A DNA stretch of 45,486 nucleotides from Sphingopyxis sp. (GTDB lineage Bacteria > Pseudomonadota > Alphaproteobacteria > Sphingomonadales > Sphingomonadaceae): NCBI GenBank assembly GCA_013821905.1, contig PNJO01000007.1:1-45486 (forward strand). The letters run 5' to 3'. How positions within the stretch are numbered: the stretch's first letter is position 1; every line of letters starts with the position of its first letter. The notes beneath the pieces are model-generated. The model searched no databases. It was not told the origin of the DNA and saw only the letters and a program-made list of their open reading frames with translations. Made by a program: the position numbers and the translations under genes. Of the stretch, positions 32,162 to 42,655 are shown one piece after another.

Positions 32162-33062
32162 GCGCGTCGTCGCGCCCCGCCGCCCAGCGTTCCTTGATCG
32201 TCGCGCTCGTCGCGCGGCTGCCGTCGTGGCTCCAGCCGGGCTCGCGCCACATATAGGACAGCTTGTGCCGCCACGGCGCCGCCCACACATCCTTCGCGAT
32301 CCCGACCCATTCGTGCACCGCGGCCCACAGGATGTTGAAGCTGCCGAGCTGCTTGACGATGCCGTAGCGCACCGGCTCGTCGTCGCGTTCGGGAACGAAG
32401 CTGCCGAACATCTTGTCCCAGATGATGAAGACGCCGGCATAATTGGCGTCGAGATAGCGCGGGTTCACGCCGTGATGGACGCGGTGGTGCGACGGCGTGT
32501 TCATCACCGCCTCGAACCATTTGGGCAGCCGCCCGATCGCCTCGGTATGAATCCAGAACTGGTAGATCAGGTTCAGCCCCGCGCAGAAAAAGACCATCGC
32601 GGGCGGAAAGCCGATCAGGAACAGGGGGAGCCGGAACAGGAAGGTCAGGCTGAAAAAGCCCGTCCACGTCTGCCGGAGCGCGGTCGACAGATTATAATGC
32701 TGCGAACTGTGGTGGATGACGTGGCTCGCCCAGAACCAGCGAACGCGGTGTGCGCTGCGGTGAAAGGCGTAATAGGCGAGGTCGTCGAGGAAGAAGCAAA
32801 GGATCCACGCCCACCACCAGTCCCTGAACGCGATTCCGATGTCGAACAGGCGGAATTGATAGACCCACACCGCCATGCCGACCACCGCGGCGCCGACGAA
32901 AGCGCCCGCGACCTGGCTGCCCGTACCGAGCAGCAGCGAGGTCAGCGTGTCGCGCGCTTCGTAACGGCTTTTGTCCTTCCGCAGCGAAAGGACCATTTCG
33001 GCGATCAGCAGCAGGATGAAGGCGGGAACGGCATAGGTGACCGGATTGGGCAATTCATCCAC
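32154..33062 (-). CDS. Sterol desaturase / fatty acid hydroxylase family protein (1)
   Basis: 302 residues. A membrane di-iron enzyme with the histidine clusters HRSAH, HVIHHSSQHYN and HHRVHHG in order and about four membrane helices. The family hydroxylates or desaturates sterols, carotenoids, fatty acids and ether lipids (alkylglycerol monooxygenase is similar). The start is taken at GTG 33062, which overlaps the upstream gene by 8 bp; an ATG at 33101 would give 13 more residues of poor quality. It lies in a tightly overlapping minus-strand operon. Confidence 0.88.
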   Translation of the reverse strand: MDELPNPVTYAVPAFILLLIAEMVLSLRKDKSRYEARDTLTSLLLGTGSQVAGAFVGAAVVGMAVWVYQFRLFDIGIAFRDWWWAWILCFFLDDLAYYAFHRSAHRVRWFWASHVIHHSSQHYNLSTALRQTWTGFFSLTFLFRLPLFLIGFPPAMVFFCAGLNLIYQFWIHTEAIGRLPKWFEAVMNTPSHHRVHHGVNPRYLDANYAGVFIIWDKMFGSFVPERDDEPVRYGIVKQLGSFNILWAAVHEWVGIAKDVWAAPWRHKLSYMWREPGWSHDGSRATSATIKERWAAGRDDAHV

Positions 33063-33462
33063 GGCCGAAATCCCGCATTCGCGATGCCCACATCCCCGCA
33101 TCCTTTCCCAGTTGCAACGTGACCGCCCCGAATGTCTTTTCCGGCATCGTGAGCGTCAGGAAATCCTTGTCGAGCCGCCCGATAACATTCGCATCGACCG
33201 GTCGCGCCGCGAAGAAATTGCCGTGCGCGCGCACCAGCATCATCCGCCCCTCGGCATTGCGCACCAGCGCGGCGAAGCCCGCGCGGTCGCGCGCGACCTC
33301 GGTGCCGCGGAACCCCGCCTCGGCCTCTTCGGCGAGGCGGATCGCATGGGCCTCGTCCGCGATCCGCGGATCGGCGCCGAGCCCCATCTTCCTGACCAGC
33401 CAGGCGACGAAGAGCACCGCGACGAGCGACAGGCCCAGCTGGATCGCGTCGTTCAGCGTCAT
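33055..33462 (-). CDS. Membrane-anchored protein of unknown function, 135 residues
   Basis: One N-terminal membrane segment (LGLSLVAVLFVAWLVRKMGLG) is followed by a cytosolic or periplasmic domain with LVRNAEGRMMLVRAHGNFFAARPVD and LTLTMPEKTFGAVTL. No family is recognised. Its ATG overlaps the TIGR01244 gene stop by 4 bp, and its own stop lies inside the sterol-desaturase gene start, so it is firmly embedded in the operon. Confidence 0.75.
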   Translation of the reverse strand: MTLNDAIQLGLSLVAVLFVAWLVRKMGLGADPRIADEAHAIRLAEEAEAGFRGTEVARDRAGFAALVRNAEGRMMLVRAHGNFFAARPVDANVIGRLDKDFLTLTMPEKTFGAVTLQLGKDAGMWASRMRDFGRG

Positions 33463-33893
33463 TTTTCCCCCGCGAGCGCGTCCAGCATCGGCCGCAGGCC
33501 GGTCAGGTCATAGCCCGCCTTCGCCGCCGCATCGACGATGCCGCCGACGTCCTCGCCCGCGCGCGCGCGCGTCAGCGCCCACAGATGCGTCGAGCGTGTG
33601 CCCGAGCGGCAATAGGCGAGGATCGGCCCCGTCGCGCTCGCCAGCAATTTGTCGAGCGCGTCGATCTGCGCATGGCTGAACCCCGCATGGCCGATCGGGA
33701 TCGCGGCATAGGCGAGCCCCTCGGCCGCCGCCGCATGGGCGATGTCGTCGCCCTGCGGCGCCGCCGGCTCCTCGCCGTCGGGACGGTTGTTGACGATCAT
33801 CGCAAAGCCTTGCGCCTTCGCCTCGGCGACATCCTCGATCGAGATTTGCGGGGCGACGCTGAAGCCGGCGGACAGGGGACGAAAATCGCTCAT
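33459..33893 (-). CDS. TIGR01244 family phosphatase-like / sulfurtransferase protein (DUF442)
   Basis: 144 residues. A protein-tyrosine-phosphatase-like fold with the active-site loop YC95RSGTR100, and the N-terminal block FRPLSAGFSVAPQISIEDV with MIVNNRPDGEE are typical of TIGR01244. In some bacteria this domain is fused to a metallo-beta-lactamase persulfide dioxygenase (Blh/BigR systems), linking it to sulfide handling. Here it stands alone and is coupled to membrane-lipid-type genes instead. Confidence 0.85.
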   Translation of the reverse strand: MSDFRPLSAGFSVAPQISIEDVAEAKAQGFAMIVNNRPDGEEPAAPQGDDIAHAAAAEGLAYAAIPIGHAGFSHAQIDALDKLLASATGPILAYCRSGTRSTHLWALTRARAGEDVGGIVDAAAKAGYDLTGLRPMLDALAGEK

Positions 33894-33946
33894 GCCAGCG
33901 ATCTACTCCCGCCGCGCCCGTGCTGACAAGCATGAAAGGAGCGCGA

Positions 33947-34759
33947 TCAGGCGGTCGCCTCCGCCCGGTCCGCGGCGCGCACCGGCGCGCGCGACACCAC
34001 CTCGTGAAACCGCTCGGCATAATGCGGATGCTCGGTCTCCATCCATTTGTCCCACCAGGTGAAATAGAGGCCGTAATTGGTGTTGAAGCCGCCCGCATGA
34101 TGCAGGTCGTGGTGCGTCGTCGTGTTGATCCAGCGCGTCAGCGGCGTCGCCAGCCACCAGCGCGGATGCAGCTCGAACCCCGCATGACCCATCGCGTTGC
34201 GGACGATCTGGAAGTTGATCCACAGGAACATCACCCACACCGGCGTCGCGACGAAGAAGAGCCAGATCGGCACGAACAGGATCATCACGAACGCCTCGGG
34301 GATGGCGAAGCTGTAGGCGGCCCACGGCGTCGGGGTGATCGAGCGGTGGTGCGCGCGGTGGAAATGCCTGAACAGCTTCGGATGGTGCATCGCGCGGTGG
34401 ACCCAATAGAAATAGGCGTCGTGCGCGACGACGATCGCCGCGAGCAGCGCCGCATCGCCCCAGAAGCCGTAGCTCCCCTGGAAACGGTGCAGCACCCCGG
34501 CATCGACGCCCCAGACGATGAACAAAGCGACGAATAGATAGACGCCGACCGTCTGCAGCGATTGCAGGAATTCGCGGCGTTTGTCGGCGGCGCTCGCCTC
34601 GCGCGCCTGGATCTTGCGCGCGGCGATGCTCGACCGGCGCAGCCCCCAGACGACCGCGCTGGTGACGCTCGCGGCGACAAGATAGCGGCCGAAGTCGAAG
34701 GCGAACATCGCCGGGCCCTTTTCGAGCAATATGGCGAGGGGAGGAATGGATGCGATCAT
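33947..34759 (-). CDS. Sterol desaturase / fatty acid hydroxylase family protein (2)
   Basis: 270 residues with several membrane helices and the histidine clusters HRAMHHPKLFRHFHRAHH (about 121-138) and THHDLHHAGG. The first cluster is of the HxxxHH...HxxHH type seen in C-5 sterol desaturases and lipid hydroxylases. It is a different subgroup from the copy at 32154. A second ATG (MFAFDFG, start 34708) is possible. The AraC-type regulator gene lies 75 bp upstream on the same strand. Confidence 0.88.
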   Translation of the reverse strand: MIASIPPLAILLEKGPAMFAFDFGRYLVAASVTSAVVWGLRRSSIAARKIQAREASAADKRREFLQSLQTVGVYLFVALFIVWGVDAGVLHRFQGSYGFWGDAALLAAIVVAHDAYFYWVHRAMHHPKLFRHFHRAHHRSITPTPWAAYSFAIPEAFVMILFVPIWLFFVATPVWVMFLWINFQIVRNAMGHAGFELHPRWWLATPLTRWINTTTHHDLHHAGGFNTNYGLYFTWWDKWMETEHPHYAERFHEVVSRAPVRAADRAEATA

Positions 34760-34834
34760 GGCGTCGTCCTTTTCGGTGGATGACCGGCATGAAGCATTTT
34801 TGCGCGGCGCCGGCCGCGCACAGTCGAAAATCGG

Positions 34835-35893
34835 CTAGCCGATTCTGGAATCGGCCAGCCGTTCCGCCCTGTACTCGCTCGGCGTCATCCCCTCGGCATC
34901 GCGAAACGCACGGTTGAACGGCCCCAGCGAACCGAAACCCGCATCGAGCGCGATCGTCAGGATCGGCACCTCGCGCTGCGCCGGATCGGCGAGCGCGGCA
35001 CGCACCTCGTCGAGGCGGAAGCCGTTGAGGAAAGCGGTGAAGTTGCGGTGCCCCATCTCGCCGTTGATCGCGCGTCGCACGCGATACTCGGGCTCGCCCA
35101 GCCGCGCCGCGAGCGCCGCGATGCTGAACCCTTCGGCGCGATAGGCGCGCTCCTCGGCCATCACGACGCGAAGCCGCTGCGCGAGCGCCGAAGGCTCGGC
35201 CGGCCGCGCATCCGGTGTCGGTGCGGCGTCGGGCGTGGCGAACAGCTCGGCCGAGCGGAAGCGATAGAGGCCGACCGAGACGACGAAGGTCGCGACCAGG
35301 ATCGCGGCCAACGTCAGCGTCCGCGCAAGGTCGTGGCTCATGTCGCGATTGTGGAACATCTCGATGAAGCTCACCCAGATCACGAAACCCCCGATCGCCC
35401 CGACAACGCCGAGGCGGAAACCGCGCCGCGCCTCGATCAGGTCGTTCGCGCGTCCGCGCCACGCGATCCACATGCCCGCGATCGCGAAGGCGAACATGCC
35501 GATACGCACGAGGATCCAGATCGCGGGGCTGAAGTCGCCGGTCGTAGCGATCAGCGCGATCTGGATCAGCGGCAGCGCGCCGAACGCCGAGACGAGCGCC
35601 CAGCTTTGCCAGCCGATCCGCCGCCGGTCGTCGAACCACAGCCGCGCGAAGAGCCAGAAGAGCGCGGGCACCATCACCGACAGCGCGTCGGCGATCACAT
35701 AAGGGAAGCGCGTCGGTCCGTCGGGATGGAACACGCGTGCGAGCAGATAGGCAATGATCGAGAAATTCATCGCGATCGCCACCCGCGCCGCGGGCACCGC
35801 GCGATGGTCGCGCCACAGGATCGCGATCCACAGCAGGAACAGCGCGGTCGCGCCGCCGCGAATCATCGGGTCGATAAGGTCGAGCGCCCCCAT
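34835..35893 (-). CDS. AraC-family regulator with N-terminal membrane domain
   Basis: 352 residues. The first roughly 215 residues contain six or seven hydrophobic helices (from ATALFLLWIAILW to LAAILVATFVVSVGLY). The C-terminal AraC domain has both helix-turn-helix units: FSIAALAARLGEPEYRVRRAIN and PILTIALDAGFGSLGPFNRAFRDAEGMTPSEYR. Membrane-bound AraC proteins of this layout sense envelope or lipid signals in a one-component manner. Its position just upstream suggests control of the desaturase operon. Confidence 0.88.
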   Translation of the reverse strand: MGALDLIDPMIRGGATALFLLWIAILWRDHRAVPAARVAIAMNFSIIAYLLARVFHPDGPTRFPYVIADALSVMVPALFWLFARLWFDDRRRIGWQSWALVSAFGALPLIQIALIATTGDFSPAIWILVRIGMFAFAIAGMWIAWRGRANDLIEARRGFRLGVVGAIGGFVIWVSFIEMFHNRDMSHDLARTLTLAAILVATFVVSVGLYRFRSAELFATPDAAPTPDARPAEPSALAQRLRVVMAEERAYRAEGFSIAALAARLGEPEYRVRRAINGEMGHRNFTAFLNGFRLDEVRAALADPAQREVPILTIALDAGFGSLGPFNRAFRDAEGMTPSEYRAERLADSRIG

Positions 35894-35908
35894 GCGCGCC
35901 CTGCTAGC

Positions 35909-37696
<1,788 letters not shown>

Positions 37697-37744
37697 CGCG
37701 AAAGGCGATAGGCAAGATAGTGAGACGGGGAAAGTCCCAAGCTC

Positions 37745-37838
37745 GTCATTGCGAGCAAAGCGAAGCAATCTCCAGCCTTCGACCCTGGGTTACCTCGATG
37801 GCTGGAGATTGCTTCGTCGCTGCGCTCCTCGCAATGAC
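37745..37838. repeat. GTCATTGCGAG-type palindromic repeat (copy 3)
   Basis: GTCATTGCGAGCAAAGCGAAGCAATCTCCAGCC is mirrored by GGCTGGAGATTGCTTCG...GCTCCTCGCAATGAC. It lies between recQ and the antiporter gene and ends close to the antiporter stop. Arms are given here in abbreviated form; copies 1 and 2 are at 19122 and 29428. Confidence 0.78.
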
Positions 37839-37842
37839 GAAA

Positions 37843-39480
37843 CTAGGCCCGCGCCAGCATCGCCCGTTCGGCCATGCGCGACGCGGTTTCGCGCTCGGCC
37901 ATCACGACATGGTCGGCGCCGTGCCGGACGAGGTCGTTCACCTCCTCGTCCGAATGCGCGCGCGCGACGATGACAAGCTTCGGGTTGATCGCCCGCGCGC
38001 GCCGCACGATCGCTCCCGCCTCGGCGCCTTCGGGGATTGCGATCAGCAGCGTCTGCGCGATGTCGAGCTGCGCCCTGCGCAGCACGCTTTCCTTTGTCGC
38101 GTCGCCGACGATCACCGTCGCGCCGGCCTTTTCGGCCGCCGCCGCCATATCCTTCTGATCCTCGATCACCGTCAGACCCTCGCCGCGGCCGCAGATCATC
38201 CCGCCGATATGGCTGCCGACGCGGCCATAGCCGATCAGCACCACCCCGGCGTTGCACGGCGCGGGCACCTCGTCCTCCGCCGCCGGCGTTTCGGTCGGCG
38301 CGTCGGCGCGGACGCGCTTCACCGCCAGCGTGAAGAGGATCGGGTTGAACAGGATCGACAGGATCGACCCCGCGAGGATCAGGTCGCGCGCCTCTTCCGG
38401 CATCGCCTTCAACGCCACCCCCAACCCCGCGAGGATGAAGGAAAATTCGCCGATCTGCGCCAGGCTGACCGCGACCGTCATCGCGGTCTGGTTCGGATGG
38501 CCGAAGGCGCGGACGATCGCATAGGCGGCGATCGACTTGCCGAACACGATGATCGCGACCGTCGCGATCACGGGTCCCGGCTGCTCGACGAGCACCCTGG
38601 GATCGAACAGCATCCCGACCGACACGAAGAAGAGCACCGCAAAGGCATCGCGCAGCGGCAACGTTTCCTCCGCCGCGCGCCGGCTGAGCTGCGTCTCGCC
38701 CAGGATCATGCCCGCAAAGAAGGCGCCGAGCGCGAACGACACGTCGAACACCACCGCCGCGCCGAACGCGACCCCGAGCGCGATCGCCAGCACCGCAAGC
38801 CGGAACAGCTCGCGCGAGCCCGAATGCGCGACCCAGTGCAGGATCCACGGCAGGATGCGCCGCGCGACGATCAGCATGAAGGCGACGAAGCCGACGACCT
38901 TGACCAGCACGATCGCCGCCGACTGGAGCAAACCCGTGCTTGCGCCCCCATCGCCGCGGCCGCCGAACATCGCCGGCAGCAGCACGAGCGCGAGCACCAT
39001 CGCCAGATCCTCGACGATCAGCCAGCCGACCGCGATACGCCCCTTCTCGGTCTCGACCATGTCGCGCGCCTGCAGCGCGCGCAGCAGCACAACGGTCGAG
39101 GCGACCGACAGCGCGAGCCCGAACACCGCGCTCCCCTCGACCGACCAGCCCATCCACAGGCCGAGCATCATGCCGAGCGCGGTCGCGACCGCCATCTGCC
39201 CGATCGCCCCCGGCACCGCGATACCCCGCACCGAAAGCAGGTCCTTCAGCGAAAAATGCAGGCCGACGCCGAACATGAGCAGGATGACACCGATCTCGGC
39301 GAGTTGCAGCGCCAGCCCCGTGTCGGCAACAAAGCCCGGCGTAAACGGCCCGACGACGACTCCCGCAAGCAGATAGCCCGCGATCGGCGAAATCTTCAGC
39401 CGGTGCGCCAGCGCCCCCAGCAGGAAGGCAACGCCGAGGCCCGCGACCACGGTTCCGATCAGGCTGGTGTCGTGCGGCAT
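37843..39480 (-). CDS. Cation:proton antiporter CPA2 family with TrkA-N domain (Kef/YbaL-like)
   Basis: 545 residues. About twelve membrane helices (residues 5-375), including ISPIAGYLLAGVVVGPF and IGVILLMFGVGLHFSLKDL, are followed by a TrkA-N NAD-binding domain with VVLIGYGRVGSHIG (about 413-426). This is the layout of glutathione-gated KefB/C and of YbaL; the terminal part is YbaL-like. It probably exports K+ or Na+ against protons under stress. No kefF/kefG partner is adjacent. Confidence 0.92.
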   Translation of the reverse strand: MPHDTSLIGTVVAGLGVAFLLGALAHRLKISPIAGYLLAGVVVGPFTPGFVADTGLALQLAEIGVILLMFGVGLHFSLKDLLSVRGIAVPGAIGQMAVATALGMMLGLWMGWSVEGSAVFGLALSVASTVVLLRALQARDMVETEKGRIAVGWLIVEDLAMVLALVLLPAMFGGRGDGGASTGLLQSAAIVLVKVVGFVAFMLIVARRILPWILHWVAHSGSRELFRLAVLAIALGVAFGAAVVFDVSFALGAFFAGMILGETQLSRRAAEETLPLRDAFAVLFFVSVGMLFDPRVLVEQPGPVIATVAIIVFGKSIAAYAIVRAFGHPNQTAMTVAVSLAQIGEFSFILAGLGVALKAMPEEARDLILAGSILSILFNPILFTLAVKRVRADAPTETPAAEDEVPAPCNAGVVLIGYGRVGSHIGGMICGRGEGLTVIEDQKDMAAAAEKAGATVIVGDATKESVLRRAQLDIAQTLLIAIPEGAEAGAIVRRARAINPKLVIVARAHSDEEVNDLVRHGADHVVMAERETASRMAERAMLARA

Positions 39481-39532
39481 GGGGCAAGCTAAAGGGCGCG
39501 GGTCCTGCGGGTCAAGTTCGCGCGCACAAAAT

Positions 39533-39557
39533 GCGGGGCGCCCACCGGACGCCCCGC
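39533..39557 (-). terminator. Terminator after the SDR gene
   Basis: GCGGGGCG and CGCCCCGC form a perfect 8-bp stem with 9-nt loop; read on the minus strand it is followed by ATTTTG. It begins 20 bp after the SDR stop. Confidence 0.6.
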
Positions 39558-39576
39558 CCGTTTTCCGGTGTTCCGG

Positions 39577-40341
39577 TCAGCTCCGCGTGATCGACGCGCC
39601 GCCATCGACCAGCGATGCGGTGCCGGTGACGAAGCTCGCATCGTCGGACGCGAGGAAGAGCACCGCCTTCGCGATCTCGTTCGGCTGGCCGACGCGTTTC
39701 AGCGCGTGCAGGCCCGTCACGAAATCCTGCTTCTCGGCGCTGTCGTTGACCGCCTCGAACATGTCGGTCGCGACCCCGCCGGGGAGCACCGAATTGACGC
39801 GGACATTCTGCGGACCGAACTCGGCGGCGAGCGCCTGCGTCAGCCCGATCAGCCCCGACTTGCTCGCCGAGTAGGCGGCGCTGCCGGGGAAGGAAAAGCT
39901 GTAGCCGACGAAGGTCGAGGTGAAGATCACCGACCCGCCGCCATGCTTCGCCATCTCGGCGATCTGGTGCTTCGCGGCGAGGAAGGAGCCGGTGAGGTTC
40001 ACCTGCAGCGCATCGTTGAAGCCCGCTTCCGACACGTCGGTGCTGGGCCCCGCCTCGCCGAAGACGCCGGCATTGTTGAAACCGATGTCGAGCCGGCCGA
40101 AATTCTTCACCGCCGCAGCGACCAGCGCTTCGTGAAAGGCTTCGCTGCGGACATCGCCGGCGACCGCGACGGCCTGGCCGCCCGCGGCGACGATTTCGGC
40201 GACCAGGCTGTCGAGTTCGGCCTGGCGGCGCGCGCCGACGACGACGCTCGCGCCCTCGGCGGCAAAGAGTTTCGCGGTTTCGCGGCCGATCCCCGAGCTG
40301 GCGCCGGTGACGATCGCAACCTTGTTCTGCAAACGGTTCAT
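39577..40341 (-). CDS. SDR-family NAD(P)-dependent oxidoreductase
   Basis: 254 residues, classical short-chain dehydrogenase. TGASSGIG (12-19) binds the cofactor, NNAG follows, and the catalytic S-x-Y-x3-K is visible in FPGSAAYSASKSGL; the C-terminal FLASDDASFVTGTASLVDGG is standard. The arginine-containing GARRQ after beta-2 suggests NADP. The substrate is unknown. It is divergent from the LysR gene, a common regulator-target layout. Confidence 0.93.
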   Translation of the reverse strand: MNRLQNKVAIVTGASSGIGRETAKLFAAEGASVVVGARRQAELDSLVAEIVAAGGQAVAVAGDVRSEAFHEALVAAAVKNFGRLDIGFNNAGVFGEAGPSTDVSEAGFNDALQVNLTGSFLAAKHQIAEMAKHGGGSVIFTSTFVGYSFSFPGSAAYSASKSGLIGLTQALAAEFGPQNVRVNSVLPGGVATDMFEAVNDSAEKQDFVTGLHALKRVGQPNEIAKAVLFLASDDASFVTGTASLVDGGASITRS

Positions 40342-40443
40342 GACTTTTCTCCTGTTCGGCGGCGGGCCCGATGCCCGTGCTCGATGAGGAGAAACTGGAC
40401 TTTGCCGTGCGTTCGGAATAGACAGCAATTCTTGGCTCTATAA

Positions 40444-40458
40444 TTCGGCTTTACCGAA
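40444..40458. promoter_or_regulatory. Palindromic operator candidate between SDR and LysR genes
   Basis: TTCGG-CTTTA-CCGAA is a perfect interrupted palindrome, about 100 bp before the SDR start. A related half-site GTTCGGAA lies at about 40410. LysR-type regulators bind such dyads next to a divergent target, so this may be the site of the LysR protein encoded to the right. Confidence 0.5.
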
Positions 40459-40490
40459 CAATGATCGCAGCGATGCCGTCGCAGGAAATG

Positions 40491-40568
40491 GCCGTTCCCC
40501 GGCGAAAGCCGGGGCCCATATGGCGCAGCCTGACCCTGCATGGACCCCGGCTTTCGCCGGGGAACGGC
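40491..40568. repeat. CCCCGGCGAAAGCCGGGG inverted-repeat element (copy 3), perfect 24-bp arms
   Basis: Positions 40491-40514 (beginning GCCGTTCCCCGGCGAAAG) are an exact reverse complement of 40545-40568. Each arm is also a GAAA/TTTC hairpin. The right end is 8 bp from the LysR start codon, so the element lies in the LysR 5' leader or promoter. Confidence 0.85.
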
Positions 40569-40576
40569 AACCAACA

Positions 40577-41479
40577 ATGATCCGTATCGAGGGCATCGCC
40601 GCATTCGTCGCGACGGTCGAGCATGGCTCGATCAGCGGCGCGGCGCGCCAGCTTCGCCTGTCGAAATCGGTCGTGAGCGAACGCCTCGCCGAACTCGAAC
40701 GCTCGCTCGGCAGCGCGCTGCTCCACCGCACCACGCGCCGGCTCAGCCTGACCGAGGACGGCACCGCCTTCCTGCCGCGCGCGCAGCGGATCACCCGCGA
40801 CGTCACCGAAGCCGCCGCCGACATCGCCGAGCGCCGCGGCACGCTCGCGGGTCCGCTGCGTATCGCCGCGCCGGTGACCTTCGGCCACATGCACCTCGGC
40901 CCCGCGCTTTACCCCTTCCTGAAAGCGCATCCCGAAATCCAGCTCACGCTCGACCTCGACGACCGTCGCATCGACGTCGCGTCGAGCGGTCACGACGCGA
41001 TCATCCGTCAGGGCGTGATCGACGATACGCGCCTCATCGTCTGGAAGCTCGCCAAGAGCCGCCGCATATTGGTGGCATCCGCCGCCTATCTCGCCGAACA
41101 TGGCACGCCGACCTGTTTCCAGGATCTGCGCGACCACCGCGGCATCTTCTACACCAACCGCGGCGTCAGCGACTGGCATTTCCGCACCATCCATGGTCCG
41201 ATCGCGATCCAGGCCCGACAGGCGCTCGGCGTCAACAATGGCGACATGATCCGCGACGCGGTCGCCGCCGGTCTCGGTATCGCGATGCTCCCGGCCTTCA
41301 TCGCCGCACCCGCGATCAAGGCGGGAAAAATCATCGCCATCCCGCTCGACATCGCCCCCGACGAGGAGTGGATCTATATGGCACACGCGCAGGGCCGCGA
41401 GCCCTCGGCGAAGCTCCGCGCGCTGCGCGACCATCTGAAGGCGGCGTTCGGCGACCCGCCTTATTGGGAGGCGACCTGA
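40577..41479 (+). CDS. LysR-family transcriptional regulator
   Basis: 300 residues. The N-terminal helix-turn-helix (GIAAFVATVEHGSISGAARQLRLSKSVVSERLAELERSLG, given in part) and the periplasmic-binding-like effector domain (from about residue 90, GPLRIAAPVTFGHMHLGPAL) are complete. The ATG at 40577 gives the standard LysR N-terminus; an earlier start at 40520 would translate the intergenic repeat. It likely controls the divergent SDR gene and possibly itself. Confidence 0.92.
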   Translation: MIRIEGIAAFVATVEHGSISGAARQLRLSKSVVSERLAELERSLGSALLHRTTRRLSLTEDGTAFLPRAQRITRDVTEAAADIAERRGTLAGPLRIAAPVTFGHMHLGPALYPFLKAHPEIQLTLDLDDRRIDVASSGHDAIIRQGVIDDTRLIVWKLAKSRRILVASAAYLAEHGTPTCFQDLRDHRGIFYTNRGVSDWHFRTIHGPIAIQARQALGVNNGDMIRDAVAAGLGIAMLPAFIAAPAIKAGKIIAIPLDIAPDEEWIYMAHAQGREPSAKLRALRDHLKAAFGDPPYWEAT

Positions 41480-41580
41480 CGCCTCGCCCAGCCGCGAGTA
41501 ACCTCTGGCGCCGATTGCGCGAATGCCTCGCGACCGATATTGCTGTTTCCGTAGGGACCTTGAGCAAGGACTTGCCGCCC

Positions 41581-42654
41581 ATGACCGTTTCGCGCCCATC
41601 CGCTCCGATGCTTGCCGCGATCGCCGCCGTGCCCGCGCTGTTGCTCGCCGGCTTCGCCTGGGCGGGCGGCTGGATCGGCCCGGCGCGCATCGGCGGCGGC
41701 ACGATCGCGAACGCGCTCGAATATAATGCCGGCAAGCATGACGGTTATCGCCGCGCCCATGCGAAGGGGGTCTGCGTCACCGGCACTTTCGACGCGAGCG
41801 GCGGCGCGGCGACGCTGTCGCGTGCCGGCGTCTTCGTTCGCGGCCGCTATCCCGTGATCGGCCGCTTCTCGACCGGCGGCGGCAATCCTTTCGCGACCGA
41901 CGGCCGGAACGTCTTTCATGCGATGGCGCTGCAACTTACCGGCCCCGACGGTCAGGTCTGGCGGATGGCGATGGATCATACGCCGATTTTCCCCGTCGCG
42001 ACCCTCGATGCCTTCATCGCGCTCCAGCGCGCTTCGCGCCCCGACCCCGCGACCGGGAAACCCGACCCCGCCCTCATGAAAGCCTATCTGGCGCAGCATC
42101 CCGAGACCAAGGTCTATCAGGACTATATCGCCGCCGCGCCGCTGCCCGACAGCTTCGCGAACGGCACCTACTACAGCATCAACGCCTTCCGTTTCATCGA
42201 CCGCGCGGGCGCGTCGCACGCCGTCCGCTGGGCGTTCGAGCCCGAGGCCGCGTTCGGCGCGCTCGACAAGGCGAAGCTCGCCGACCTCCCCGCCGACTAT
42301 CTCTTCACCGACCTCGGCGCCCGCCTCGCGAAAGGGCCGCTGCGCTGGCGCATGACCGTCACCGTCGCGGCGCCCGGCGACGTCACCAACGATGCCACCG
42401 CCGCATGGCCCGCCGGGCGGCAAAAAGTCGGGGCCGGCACCCTCACCCTGAGCGCGGCCGAGCCCGAGGAAACGGGCGCGTGCCGCGACATCACCTTCGA
42501 CCCGACGATTCTGCCCGACGGGGTTGCGCTGTCCGACGACCCGCTGCTGCCCGCGCGCTCGGCCGCCTATTCGTCGTCCTTCCAGCGCCGTGCTCTCGAA
42601 ACGCCCGGGCCAAGCGCCGTCGGCAGGGTGCTCGCCGGCAAGGAGACCCGCTGA
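41581..42654 (+). CDS. Catalase-related peroxidase, membrane-anchored or exported
   Basis: 357 residues. An N-terminal hydrophobic segment (AAIAAVPALLLAGFAWAGGW, about 12-31) precedes a shortened catalase-fold domain: RRAHAKGVCVTGTFDASG, GRFSTGGGNPFATDGR, MALQLTGPDGQVWRMAMDHTPIFPV and YYSINAFRFI. This catalase-family peroxidase (SrpA-like) lacks the large wrapping and C-terminal domains of catalase; family members are haem peroxidases of the periplasm. It is followed one base later by a cytochrome b561 gene, the usual partner, which probably supplies electrons. Confidence 0.9.
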   Translation: MTVSRPSAPMLAAIAAVPALLLAGFAWAGGWIGPARIGGGTIANALEYNAGKHDGYRRAHAKGVCVTGTFDASGGAATLSRAGVFVRGRYPVIGRFSTGGGNPFATDGRNVFHAMALQLTGPDGQVWRMAMDHTPIFPVATLDAFIALQRASRPDPATGKPDPALMKAYLAQHPETKVYQDYIAAAPLPDSFANGTYYSINAFRFIDRAGASHAVRWAFEPEAAFGALDKAKLADLPADYLFTDLGARLAKGPLRWRMTVTVAAPGDVTNDATAAWPAGRQKVGAGTLTLSAAEPEETGACRDITFDPTILPDGVALSDDPLLPARSAAYSSSFQRRALETPGPSAVGRVLAGKETR

Positions 42655-42655
42655 C

